Assembly: GCA_947311535.1 (NCBI GenBank)
Contig: CAMZLP010000077.1
Coordinates: 1-38,214, forward strand
Direction of reading: 5' to 3'
Source: an uncultured Deinococcota bacterium
GTDB lineage: Bacteria; Deinococcota; Deinococci; Deinococcales; Trueperaceae
Length of the DNA stretch: 38,214 bases
The position numbers and the translations under genes were made by a program. Positions 8,911 to 16,366 of this stretch are shown piece after piece (the stretch's first letter is position 1; the number at the start of each line of letters is the position of its first letter). The notes below the pieces were generated by a model. The model did no database searches and was not told the DNA's origin. It was given only the letters and a program-made list of their open reading frames with translations.

Positions 8911-9326
8911 TAACCCAAAAGGATAATTTTATCAGAAATCACTAAATTAATAGTAGGCGCCTCTTCTAAATTAGTAGATACATATATTCGAGTTAGGTAG
9001 TTGCCGTTTTTGGTCCACTCATTTGCTGCTTCTATTTGATAATTAGCCATGACAGTATCTATTAATTCTTGTGCTTTGCTAGGTGTATAATTAGTAATTT
9101 GACAGAGCATAGTTTCATATACTTTGTCTAGCCTGGCTGTAATTAAAGAGCATTGCGGGTCTGCAGAGAATTCAAAATTACCAACTTTTTTTGAAATATC
9201 CGTGGCAATAGTTTGGGCATCAAAGGGTAGCTGGCTCTCTTGAGCCTTTAAACTTGGAGCAGTAAAGTAAAAAGCTAAACCCAGAGCTAATAGGGTAGAT
9301 ATTGTGATAATTGTTTTTGTTAGCAT
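8907..9326 (-). CDS. Small exported protein of unknown function
   Basis: A 139-residue protein with an N-terminal hydrophobic segment (MLTKTIITISTLLALGLAFY) ending in a possible Ala-x-Ala-type cut near PSLKAQE. The mature part has two cysteines (PQCSL, MLCQI) that could form a disulphide, and alternating charged and hydrophobic residues. I do not recognise the family. AAAAGGA lies about 7 bases before the ATG. It converges on the HAD gene with a 4-base overlap. Confidence 0.6.
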   Translation of the reverse strand: MLTKTIITISTLLALGLAFYFTAPSLKAQESQLPFDAQTIATDISKKVGNFEFSADPQCSLITARLDKVYETMLCQITNYTPSKAQELIDTVMANYQIEAANEWTKNGNYLTRIYVSTNLEEAPTINLVISDKIILLGY

Positions 9327-9445
9327 AAATATTCCTTTTTCTTGACAAGAGAATAACTTTGGTCAAATCTATAAAAGAATAGAGTCTTTTGAATAAAAAA
9401 GATATAAAAAGTTATGCATCTTTAAAAATAGCTAAAAAACATTAT

Positions 9446-9874
9446 TTAGTTTATTGAATAGATATCCAGATATATTTTAGTAATCTTAGCAAATTCTTTA
9501 AAACTGGGTTTGGTTTTGGTATAAAATAAATGGCTGTAACATTTGCAATCAGAGCAACCAAAGCCTTTTATTGAGCTATAATCATTATTGTTTTCTAATA
9601 GATTTGCCCAGATATGCTCGAGCCTATCCCCATTATAACTAAGCCAAGCTGCTTGCAATTTAATACTCTCAGTTAAATAATCAATGTGCCAGTGTGCTTT
9701 CTTTTTCCTAAAATGACGGGAGACTCGAGCTTTAATACCTCCGGGGCCAAAAGCACTACCGATATAAATATAGTAGCCAATTTTAATATCTAATAATCGT
9801 AAACGCCCAATCTGAATTTGTTTTTGCTCTTTGGCTCCTAAAATAACTGCATATGTTCCAGATTGAGCTTTCAT
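9446..9874 (-). CDS. DUF123 / GIY-YIG-fold protein
   Basis: A 142-residue protein whose opening SGTYAVIL, then YYIYIGSAFGPGGIKARVSRHFR and KAHWHIDYL, are hallmarks of the DUF123 family, a GIY-YIG-like fold sometimes fused to endonuclease III. The cysteine-rich segment GCSDCKCYSHLFY is also typical of the family. A nuclease or DNA-repair role is suggested by the fold but not proven. It starts one base after the stop of the upstream patB-like gene, so the two form an operon. Two CTCGAG cores (9617, 9724) lie in it. Confidence 0.8.
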   Translation of the reverse strand: MKAQSGTYAVILGAKEQKQIQIGRLRLLDIKIGYYIYIGSAFGPGGIKARVSRHFRKKKAHWHIDYLTESIKLQAAWLSYNGDRLEHIWANLLENNNDYSSIKGFGCSDCKCYSHLFYTKTKPSFKEFAKITKIYLDIYSIN

Positions 9875-9875
9875 T

Positions 9876-11036
9876 TTATTGCACAGCAGCGATAAGTTTT
9901 TTGATGGCAGTTTTTACATCTTCTTGTGAACTTGCAATATTCATACGCATAAATAGTGCGCCTTCACGCCCAAACCAATGCCCTGCGTTCATGGCAATCC
10001 CAGATTTTTTAGTAATTTGACTAAACATATTTTTGCTATCATCATAAATATTTCTAAAATCTAACCAAACCTGATAAGTGCCTTCTGGCTTTATTAATTT
10101 TATTTTAGATTTAGACTGTTTTAGCTCTGTTTCTATGATATTTATATTATTTTCAATAGTTTTTATTAGTTTTTTTAACCAAGCATCGCCGCTTGTATAG
10201 GCTGCTTCTAAGGCTACTCGGGTAAGGGCATTTGTGCGACCTAAATTGTATTTAGAAAAGCTTGTTTTTAGTGTTTTTCTAATATCTTCATTATTAATTA
10301 TGATAGTGGCATCGCTAATGCCGCAAATATTAAAAGATTTGGCTTCGGAATTGCAAACAGCAATTTTTTGATAGTTTTTTCGGTATTTTAAAACTGAATT
10401 AAATTTGTTATCAAATAAAATAATATCTTTATGTGCTTCATCAGCAATAATAAGCAGATCATTTCTTTGGCAAATATCAACTAGTTTTTCTAATTCTTGC
10501 TCACTCCAAACACGCCCTACTGGATTATGTGGATTGCAAACTATGAGGATTTTGTTCTTCTCTTGTTTGGCTTTTTCTTCTAAATCTTCAAAGTCAAAAC
10601 GGTACTTGCCATTTTCAAATTTTAAAGGATTTTTAATTATCCTTCTTTTGGTTTTACGAATTGTATCTTTAAATTCCATAAAAACAGGTGGCTGAATGAT
10701 AACCCCATCACGAACTTCGCTGAAATTTTCAATAATTAGGGCAATTGCTGTGGATATTGTGGGGCTATAAAATACCTCTTCGGCTTTTAAATCAACTTGA
10801 TAATGCTGTTTATACCAATTGCGTTGCGCCACAAAGAAGCTCTCTGGTTTATATTCGTAGCCTAGGCTCGAGCCTGATATCCTATTTATTAGAGCATCTT
10901 GAATCGGCTTGGCTATTTCAAAATCCATGTCGGCTACCCACATTGGCATCATTTCGCTGCTATCAAAAAGCGATTTTAGAGTCTCAGGTTTATTTTTGGT
11001 TAAAGGTAATTGACTAAGGTTTTTAGATATATTCAT
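9876..11036 (-). CDS. patB: PLP-dependent C-S lyase / aminotransferase, PatB/MalY type
   Basis: A 386-residue fold-type I PLP enzyme of the PatB/MalY cystathionine beta-lyase group, which cleaves cysteine S-conjugates or cystathionine to a thiol, pyruvate and ammonia. Visible signatures are MWVADMDFEIAKPI near the N-terminus, LGYEYKPESFF, NPHNPVGRVWS, IADEAHKDI (the Asp binding the PLP pyridine nitrogen), SEAKSFNICG with the Schiff-base Lys233, and MRMNIA (carboxylate-binding Arg) near the end. TATAAT ends 6 bases before the ATG with no ribosome-binding site, so it is probably leaderless. It is co-transcribed with the DUF123 gene. Beta-lyase versus aminotransferase activity cannot be decided from sequence. 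Confidence 0.85.
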   Translation of the reverse strand: MNISKNLSQLPLTKNKPETLKSLFDSSEMMPMWVADMDFEIAKPIQDALINRISGSSLGYEYKPESFFVAQRNWYKQHYQVDLKAEEVFYSPTISTAIALIIENFSEVRDGVIIQPPVFMEFKDTIRKTKRRIIKNPLKFENGKYRFDFEDLEEKAKQEKNKILIVCNPHNPVGRVWSEQELEKLVDICQRNDLLIIADEAHKDIILFDNKFNSVLKYRKNYQKIAVCNSEAKSFNICGISDATIIINNEDIRKTLKTSFSKYNLGRTNALTRVALEAAYTSGDAWLKKLIKTIENNINIIETELKQSKSKIKLIKPEGTYQVWLDFRNIYDDSKNMFSQITKKSGIAMNAGHWFGREGALFMRMNIASSQEDVKTAIKKLIAAVQ

Positions 11037-11042
11037 TGTCCT

Positions 11043-11048
11043 ATTATA
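11043..11048 (-). promoter_or_regulatory. -10 box of the patB-like leaderless promoter
   Basis: Minus-strand TATAAT, then 6 bases (AGGACA), then ATG. A weak TTGTAA lies 15 bases upstream. Confidence 0.6.
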
Positions 11049-11088
11049 GCGGTAAATGTTGTATTACAAGATCTGTGTCTATAATAGC

Positions 11089-11262
11089 TAATACCAAACT
11101 CAAGAAAGATGTTCTTTTTAGCTTTCTTATCAATATCAAATGGGGGGGGAAGGAGAAAGGAGAAGGGGGAAAGTCATAGACTGCGAAACTCTAAATAATG
11201 GACGTATAAAACAACTTGGGAAAGCTTTTCATAAGAGAAGTAGCTCATTGAGTTTGGTATTA
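11089..11262. mobile_element. MITE-like element with 13-bp terminal inverted repeats flanked by TA
   Basis: ATACCAAACTCAA at 11091-11103 is the exact reverse complement of TTGAGTTTGGTAT at 11248-11260. Both outer ends abut TA, giving a 15-base match overall, as expected of IS630/Tc1-mariner-type insertion at a TA dinucleotide. The 174-base interior has no ORF. It contains a second hairpin (AAGAAAG near 11102 with CTTTCTT at 11122-11128) and a striking G-rich polypurine tract at about 11142-11173. The element fills most of the gap between two minus-strand genes. No second copy is in the window, so mobility is inferred from structure alone. Confidence 0.5.
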
Positions 11263-11358
11263 AATATCTGCTGGGGCGAATACAAGAGTCCATAAATAGA
11301 TAGATAAAGGACAAAGTGGAAAGTTGTGGATAGCAATAGATGCTACAAAACGATTAAC

Positions 11359-12084
11359 TTATTGTTGGTTTTTATTGGCTAAAACTAAAAACACAAATCT
11401 AACTAGTCTTGGAAAGCGGTGCCAGCGTTTGCGGTCACTTAGTATCCTATAAGCCCACTCGAGCCTAAGCTTATGCGTCCACGGGGGGCTGCGCTTTACT
11501 GTGCCAGAGAGCACGTCCAAAGTGCCACCTGCCCCAATCATTAGTGGGATATTTAGTTCATTTTTATTCTTATACAAAAATAATTCTTGACCTTCTCCAA
11601 GCCCAGCAATTAAAAGTTCGGCATTTGAGGCTTTTATTATTTTTATAATGTCTTGGGCGTTATCTTTGTCAAAATAGCCATGATGATAGCCAGCAATTAA
11701 GGTGCCGTATTTTTCTTGGGTTTTTTTGGCAGCTTGTTTGGCTACGCCATCTTTTGAGCCCAAAAAAAACACTTTAATATTATTTTTGGCAGTAGCTAAA
11801 ATCTTGTCAATAAGTTCTACCCCTGCAACTCGTTCCAAGCTATAGCCATATTGCTTGGCAGCCCATGTTAGGCCAATGCCATCAGCAACTGTAAAGCTGG
11901 CATTTTCAAGAGCATTTTTTAGTTCTGAATCTTTTTGAGCATTTATTACAATTTCTGGGTTCAAGGTTACCAGTAGCTTTGGCTCAGGAGTTTTTATTGC
12001 TTGCAAAGACCAATTGCAGGCTTGCTCTAAATTGACAATTGCTAGTTTGTAATCTAAAACTTGGGCGTAGTCTATTTTGTCCAT
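11359..12084 (-). CDS. WecG/TagA/CpsF-family glycosyltransferase
   Basis: A 241-residue member of the GT26 family, which transfers N-acetylmannosaminuronic acid or N-acetylmannosamine to lipid-linked sugars in cell-envelope polysaccharide synthesis. Signatures are LVTLNPEIVINAQKD, TVADGIGLTWAAK (catalytic Asp region), FFLGSKDGVAKQAA, GYHHGYFD, LLIAGLGEGQELF, GAGGTLDVLSGTVKRSPPW and LEWAYRILSDRKRWHRFPR. The positively charged C-terminal tail is thought to mediate membrane association in the family. No other envelope polysaccharide gene adjoins it. It is divergent from bshC across 83 bases. Confidence 0.9.
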   Translation of the reverse strand: MDKIDYAQVLDYKLAIVNLEQACNWSLQAIKTPEPKLLVTLNPEIVINAQKDSELKNALENASFTVADGIGLTWAAKQYGYSLERVAGVELIDKILATAKNNIKVFFLGSKDGVAKQAAKKTQEKYGTLIAGYHHGYFDKDNAQDIIKIIKASNAELLIAGLGEGQELFLYKNKNELNIPLMIGAGGTLDVLSGTVKRSPPWTHKLRLEWAYRILSDRKRWHRFPRLVRFVFLVLANKNQQ

Positions 12085-12167
12085 TTAGCACCATTATTTC
12101 ATTAAATTGTGTATATTTTATAATCTAAATGACCGCTTTAAAATTTAACCTGCGGTAAGCTGGGTAA

Positions 12168-13721
12168 GTGTCACAGCAGCCAAAAAGCTTTTTAAGTAGC
12201 TATAAAAATAATGATTTAAAAGATTTCTTTAATATAAAACCCAGCGATTATAACTCGGCTTTGCAGATTGATAGAAAGATAAATCGCCAAGATTTGGCCC
12301 AAGCCTTAAAAGAAAATGCCAAAAGATTAGCTGCGCCTAAAGAAGCCTTAGCAGCTATTGATAAATTAGCCGAAGATAATTCAAAAGCTATTTTGACAGG
12401 CCAACAGGCTGGCTTGCTTTTGGGCCCTAATTACACAATATCTAAGGCTATTACGGCAATTAAACTAGCTCAAAAACTATCGGACAAAGAAAATAACGTA
12501 GTTCCAGTGTTTTGGGTTGCCAGCCAAGACCATGATACTGAAGAGGTAAATCATGCATATCTTTTGGATTTTAAAGAAGAATTACAAAAATTAAACGTTG
12601 ATTTAACAGCTGAAACCCCCGTAGGCAAAATTGCTATGGATGAGGCTTGGCTCGAGCAGATTGCAAATAAAATATCAAAACTTGATTACAAAGAGCCCTT
12701 TTTAAGTGAATCTTTGGATTTAATGAAAAACTCGGCAAAACTAGCCAAGAGCTATTCTGATTGGTTTATTGCCATGCTTTATCAGGTTTTGGGCCCCTAT
12801 GGCTTAATTATTATTGACCCAATGCAGCCCAAGATTGCTGAATTATTTAGGCCTCTTTTTGAAGCTGAATTGGCTAAGCCACTGCTTTCATCGCAGTTTA
12901 TAAATAAAGCTGCCGCAGAATTAGAAGTTTTAGGTTTTAAGGCTCAAATAGGTAGGGCAGAGGGTGCTAGTAATTTGTTTTTAGAAGAGGATTTTAAAAG
13001 ACAGTTGCTAAAGTTTGACGGTAAAAAGTTTTATACAGATAATCAAGAATATTCTAAAGCTGATTTATTGGCTATTTTAGACAAAAACCCAGCTACTATT
13101 ACTCCAGCTGCAGGTTTACGACCAATTACTCAGGACTTTATTTTACCAACCATAGCCACAGTAGTGGGGCCCGGAGAGTTAGCTTATTTTTCGCAATTAA
13201 AAGAGGTATTTGAACTCCATAAGGTAAGAATGCCGCTGATACAGCCAAGACTAACTGCAACTGTGCTCGAGCCTCCGGTAATACGTATTATGAAGAAGTT
13301 TGACCTCGATTTATTAGATATTGCTAATTTGGAAAAAATAAAACAAGAAAAGCTTTTAGAATTATCTGGCTATCAAGATATTTTTGATAAAAATTTGGCA
13401 GATTTGGAAAAATCTTTTGAGAATATGCTAACCGAAATCCAAAAACTTGACCCCACTTTAGTAAAAACCGTCTGCAAAGCAGAAATCCACATGCAAAAAA
13501 CCCATAATATTCTTAAAACTAAATCAGCAAAAGCCTTGTTAGAAAAAAACAAAGTCTATCAGAATCAATTTGAACGCTTAGAAAATCAACTTTTGCCCCT
13601 AAATTCAGCCCAAGAGAGATTGCTCAGCCCATTTAGTTTCTTTTTGAAATTTGGTATTGATAATGTGATTGCAGCTTTTATGCAATTGCCATTTGAGGGC
13701 AATCACAAGATTGAATTATAG
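12168..13721 (+). CDS. bshC: Bacillithiol synthase BshC (putative cysteine-adding enzyme)
   Basis: BshC adds cysteine to glucosaminyl-malate in the last step of bacillithiol synthesis, a low-molecular-weight thiol of Firmicutes, Deinococcota and others. The 517-residue product shows ILTGQQAGLLLGPNYTISKAITAI, VPVFWVASQDHDTEEVNHAYLLD, the nucleotidyltransferase-like Rossmann core and a coiled coil (about 390-460) before the LSPFSFFLKFG ending typical of the family. The start is GTG at 12168, chosen because MSQQPKSFLSSY matches the family beginning. A TATAAT box is at 12119-12124. The bshA and bshB genes are not in the window. Two GCTCGAGC copies are at 12651 and 13266. A weak hairpin with a T-tract near 13737-13806 may terminate it. 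Confidence 0.92.
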   Translation: MSQQPKSFLSSYKNNDLKDFFNIKPSDYNSALQIDRKINRQDLAQALKENAKRLAAPKEALAAIDKLAEDNSKAILTGQQAGLLLGPNYTISKAITAIKLAQKLSDKENNVVPVFWVASQDHDTEEVNHAYLLDFKEELQKLNVDLTAETPVGKIAMDEAWLEQIANKISKLDYKEPFLSESLDLMKNSAKLAKSYSDWFIAMLYQVLGPYGLIIIDPMQPKIAELFRPLFEAELAKPLLSSQFINKAAAELEVLGFKAQIGRAEGASNLFLEEDFKRQLLKFDGKKFYTDNQEYSKADLLAILDKNPATITPAAGLRPITQDFILPTIATVVGPGELAYFSQLKEVFELHKVRMPLIQPRLTATVLEPPVIRIMKKFDLDLLDIANLEKIKQEKLLELSGYQDIFDKNLADLEKSFENMLTEIQKLDPTLVKTVCKAEIHMQKTHNILKTKSAKALLEKNKVYQNQFERLENQLLPLNSAQERLLSPFSFFLKFGIDNVIAAFMQLPFEGNHKIEL

Positions 13722-13980
13722 CTTTGGGAAAATATCTTAGCTGCTGAAATCTAGAAAATAAAATATCCGCTAGGATTGTGATTGTAATCTCAGCTGATTT
13801 TTTGGTCCATTATTTAAGGTCTTGCAGTCTACAACTTTATCCCTTCTACTTTTTGATTATTTAATATTGATTAGAAAACTAAAAGCAAAACCTTTCTTGA
13901 GTTTGCTATAATTACTAACTTCCGAATGCTTTTTACTTTTTTTCTTTTGTTTTTCCTTACCTTTATTATAAGATTGTACA

Positions 13981-15351
13981 ATGTCTAAGAAATGGATAAC
14001 TAAGTTAGCAAAATTATTAAAAGAAGATCAACTGAGCACAGGGGAGAGTGTGCTTTTGCAGCACTCAAAAGGTGAGTCTTATAGTTTGTCGGTATTACCA
14101 GATGTGGTGGTATTTCCTGAATCCACTGAAGACATTGCTCTTATTATGAAGTTTGCCTATGAAAATGAGATTGCTGTTACCCCAGTGGCTGTAAATTCTA
14201 GTTTAGAGGGTCATACAACCCCGCTTAAAAAAGGAATATCTTTAGATTTGATGCGAATGAATCGTATTTTGGAATTTAGCCCTGAAGACCTGCTTATTAG
14301 CTGTGAGCCAGCAGTTACTTATCCACAAATCAATGAATACACAAGAAGAAGCGGTTTGTTTTTTCCAATAGACCCCGGAGCTCATGCTTCTATTGGTGGC
14401 ATGATTGCAACCAATGCATCTGGTACGGCTGCTGTGCGCTATGGGGTGACTGCTGATTATAATTTGGCTTTAGAACTGGTAACGCCAAGTGGTGAAATTA
14501 TAAATACTGGCTCCAAAGCCAGAAAATCCTCTAGTGGTTATAATTTAAATTATCTTTATGCAGGCTCCGAAGGTACTTTGGGAATTATTACTAAAGCTAC
14601 TATTAAGCTGCTAGCATTACCAATTGCTGCTAGTAGTGCCAGAGTCAGTTTTAAAGATATTTTTAGTGCTACTCAATATGTTACTCAGATTATTCAATCT
14701 GGCATTGCAGTAGCCCGTTGTGAGCTGGTAGATGCTGCTAGTATTGCAGCGGTGAATGCTTATAAACAAACCTCTTATCCAGAGGAGAACACAATATTTT
14801 TAGAGTTTCATGGAAATTTGGCTGGGCTCGAGCCTGACTTAATCCTAGCTAAAGAACTAGCCCAAGATTTGGGAGCAGGAGCTTTTGAAGCTAGTACTGA
14901 CCCAAAAGAAAGAAGCATTCTTTGGGATGCTCGCCACAGTATGTATTATGCAGTTGTTGCCCAAAATGCTGGCAAACTAAATATTACTACTGATGTTGCG
15001 GTGCCAATTTCAAAATTGCCAGAAATTGTTGAAGCGAGTCTAAACAGCTTTGCAGAAGCAAAGCTAAATACTTATATTGTAGGCCATGTTGGTGATGGCA
15101 ACTTTCACTTAATTGTTTTTTATGATCAGGCAGATATAGAACTAGAAAATAAAATAAAAGAGATAAATAAGAAAATGGTTTTGCAAGCCCTAGAATTAGC
15201 TGGAACTTGTACTGGCGAACACGGTGTAGGCATAAGAAAACTAGCTTATATGGAGCAAGAACACGGCAAATCTTTAGAAATTATGCGCGCTATCAAAAAG
15301 ACCTTGGACCCAAAAAACATCATGAACCCCGGTAAAAAGATTCCATTATGA
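13981..15351 (+). CDS. FAD-linked oxidase, GlcD / D-lactate dehydrogenase type
   Basis: A 456-residue flavoenzyme of the VAO/PCMH superfamily. The N-terminal FAD-binding half carries VVFPESTEDIALIMKFAYEN, AVNSSLEGHTTPLKKGISLD and IDPGAHASIGGMIATNASG. The C-terminal half has GDGNFH (371-376) and GEHGVG (412-417), the metal and substrate histidines of glycolate or D-lactate dehydrogenases, then KKTLDPKNIMNPGK. It oxidises a 2-hydroxy acid to a 2-oxo acid; D-lactate or glycolate is likely, but the substrate is unproven and no glcE/glcF follows. TAAGAT ends 6 bases before the ATG, which fits a leaderless start. Its stop overlaps the next start (ATGA), so the downstream NTPase is translationally coupled. 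Confidence 0.88.
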   Translation: MSKKWITKLAKLLKEDQLSTGESVLLQHSKGESYSLSVLPDVVVFPESTEDIALIMKFAYENEIAVTPVAVNSSLEGHTTPLKKGISLDLMRMNRILEFSPEDLLISCEPAVTYPQINEYTRRSGLFFPIDPGAHASIGGMIATNASGTAAVRYGVTADYNLALELVTPSGEIINTGSKARKSSSGYNLNYLYAGSEGTLGIITKATIKLLALPIAASSARVSFKDIFSATQYVTQIIQSGIAVARCELVDAASIAAVNAYKQTSYPEENTIFLEFHGNLAGLEPDLILAKELAQDLGAGAFEASTDPKERSILWDARHSMYYAVVAQNAGKLNITTDVAVPISKLPEIVEASLNSFAEAKLNTYIVGHVGDGNFHLIVFYDQADIELENKIKEINKKMVLQALELAGTCTGEHGVGIRKLAYMEQEHGKSLEIMRAIKKTLDPKNIMNPGKKIPL

Positions 15352-15869
15352 AATTGGTAGTTGCTTCAAAAAACCCGGTGAAGGTTCAAGCTAGTAAAAA
15401 GGCCTTTGAAGATGTATTTAAAACTAAAATTGAACTTCTAAGCTTAGAGGTAGCATCAGGAGTAAGTGATCAACCAAAAAGTGACAAAGAATCTTTGCAA
15501 GGTGCAGCTAATAGGCTAGAGGCAGCTCGTCAGGAAATAGCAGATGCTGACTATTATGTTGCCATAGAAGCAGGTATCGAAGACAGCCTCGAGGGCATGA
15601 TGTCGTTTTCTTGGCAACTTATTTTGCACAAAGACAAAATAAGTAAAACTAAAACCCAAACTATATTTTTAGCAGAGCCGTTAGCTGAGCTAATCAGGCA
15701 AGGTTATGAGCTAGGCCATGCTATTGACAAAGTATTTGATAAAAATAACAGCAAGCAAAAGCAAGGTGCTGTTGGGGTTATGACCGAAGGTTTAGTAACT
15801 AGAGAAAGGCTTTATTATGATGGGATTGTGCTTGCTCTAATTACTTTTAATATTATGGCTAAAATTTAA
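15348..15869 (+). CDS. yjjX: Inosine/xanthosine triphosphatase, YjjX/DUF84 family
   Basis: A 173-residue house-cleaning NTPase that hydrolyses ITP and XTP to prevent incorporation of deaminated purines. The opening VVASKNPVKVQASKKAFEDV is the family's phosphate-binding signature, followed by GVSDQPKSDKES, YYVAIEAGIE (catalytic acidic residues) and QGAVGVMTEGLVTRERLY. Length matches the family (about 170-180). The ATG overlaps the upstream stop. Its 3' end overlaps the convergent lipoprotein gene by 4 bases. The CTCGAG core at 15588 has flanks CC...GG, differing from the usual GC context. Confidence 0.88.
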   Translation: MKLVVASKNPVKVQASKKAFEDVFKTKIELLSLEVASGVSDQPKSDKESLQGAANRLEAARQEIADADYYVAIEAGIEDSLEGMMSFSWQLILHKDKISKTKTQTIFLAEPLAELIRQGYELGHAIDKVFDKNNSKQKQGAVGVMTEGLVTRERLYYDGIVLALITFNIMAKI

Positions 15870-16357
15870 AAAAATGCTTGGATATTGCCATTAGTTAAAT
15901 TCACCGTTCCGGGTAAGCTGATAAAGTCACTATCAGTGCTGGCTACTCCAATCCAGTATTTATTTTGAGTGACTATACCGGCTAGTGTGTTACCACCAAT
16001 TGAAATATCTTTTTGAATGCCAGATTTTAGTCTTATCACGCCAGATATTTTTTTATCAGCGGACGATTGGCTTAGAACACATTTTAGAGCTAGCCCAGGT
16101 GCTGGGTCGGTTTTGCGGGCAAAGACAATAACATTTAGTTGCTGAAACCTACCCAAGCTGCTGCCAGATTTATATATGGCCTTGGCATTGTATTTTACAC
16201 TTGTAAAGTTTAGGGGCGCAGATTCTGTGACCTCGCTGTAGCAAATTGTGCCAAAAGTAGTGCCTGCTGGCAGTTCTATATCTGGCACAGCTATCCCTAG
16301 CGGTGCAAACGAACAACTGGATAAAACTATCAGGGCTATTAGAATTAGATACTTCAT
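15866..16357 (-). CDS. Putative lipoprotein of unknown function
   Basis: A 163-residue protein with a lipoprotein signal peptide (MKYLILIALIVLSSC, lipobox LSSC, lipidated Cys15). The mature part is beta-rich with two further cysteines (TICYSE, LKCVLS). No family is recognised. It begins 9 bases after the lon stop, so it is probably read through from lon. That pairing does not itself indicate a function. Confidence 0.7.
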   Translation of the reverse strand: MKYLILIALIVLSSCSFAPLGIAVPDIELPAGTTFGTICYSEVTESAPLNFTSVKYNAKAIYKSGSSLGRFQQLNVIVFARKTDPAPGLALKCVLSQSSADKKISGVIRLKSGIQKDISIGGNTLAGIVTQNKYWIGVASTDSDFISLPGTVNLTNGNIQAFF

Positions 16358-16366
16358 TTAATATGT

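Noticed and set aside
10405-11017. Two plus-strand ORFs opposite the patB-like gene
   Set aside because: Antisense shadows of conserved PLP-enzyme codons; no independent start signals.
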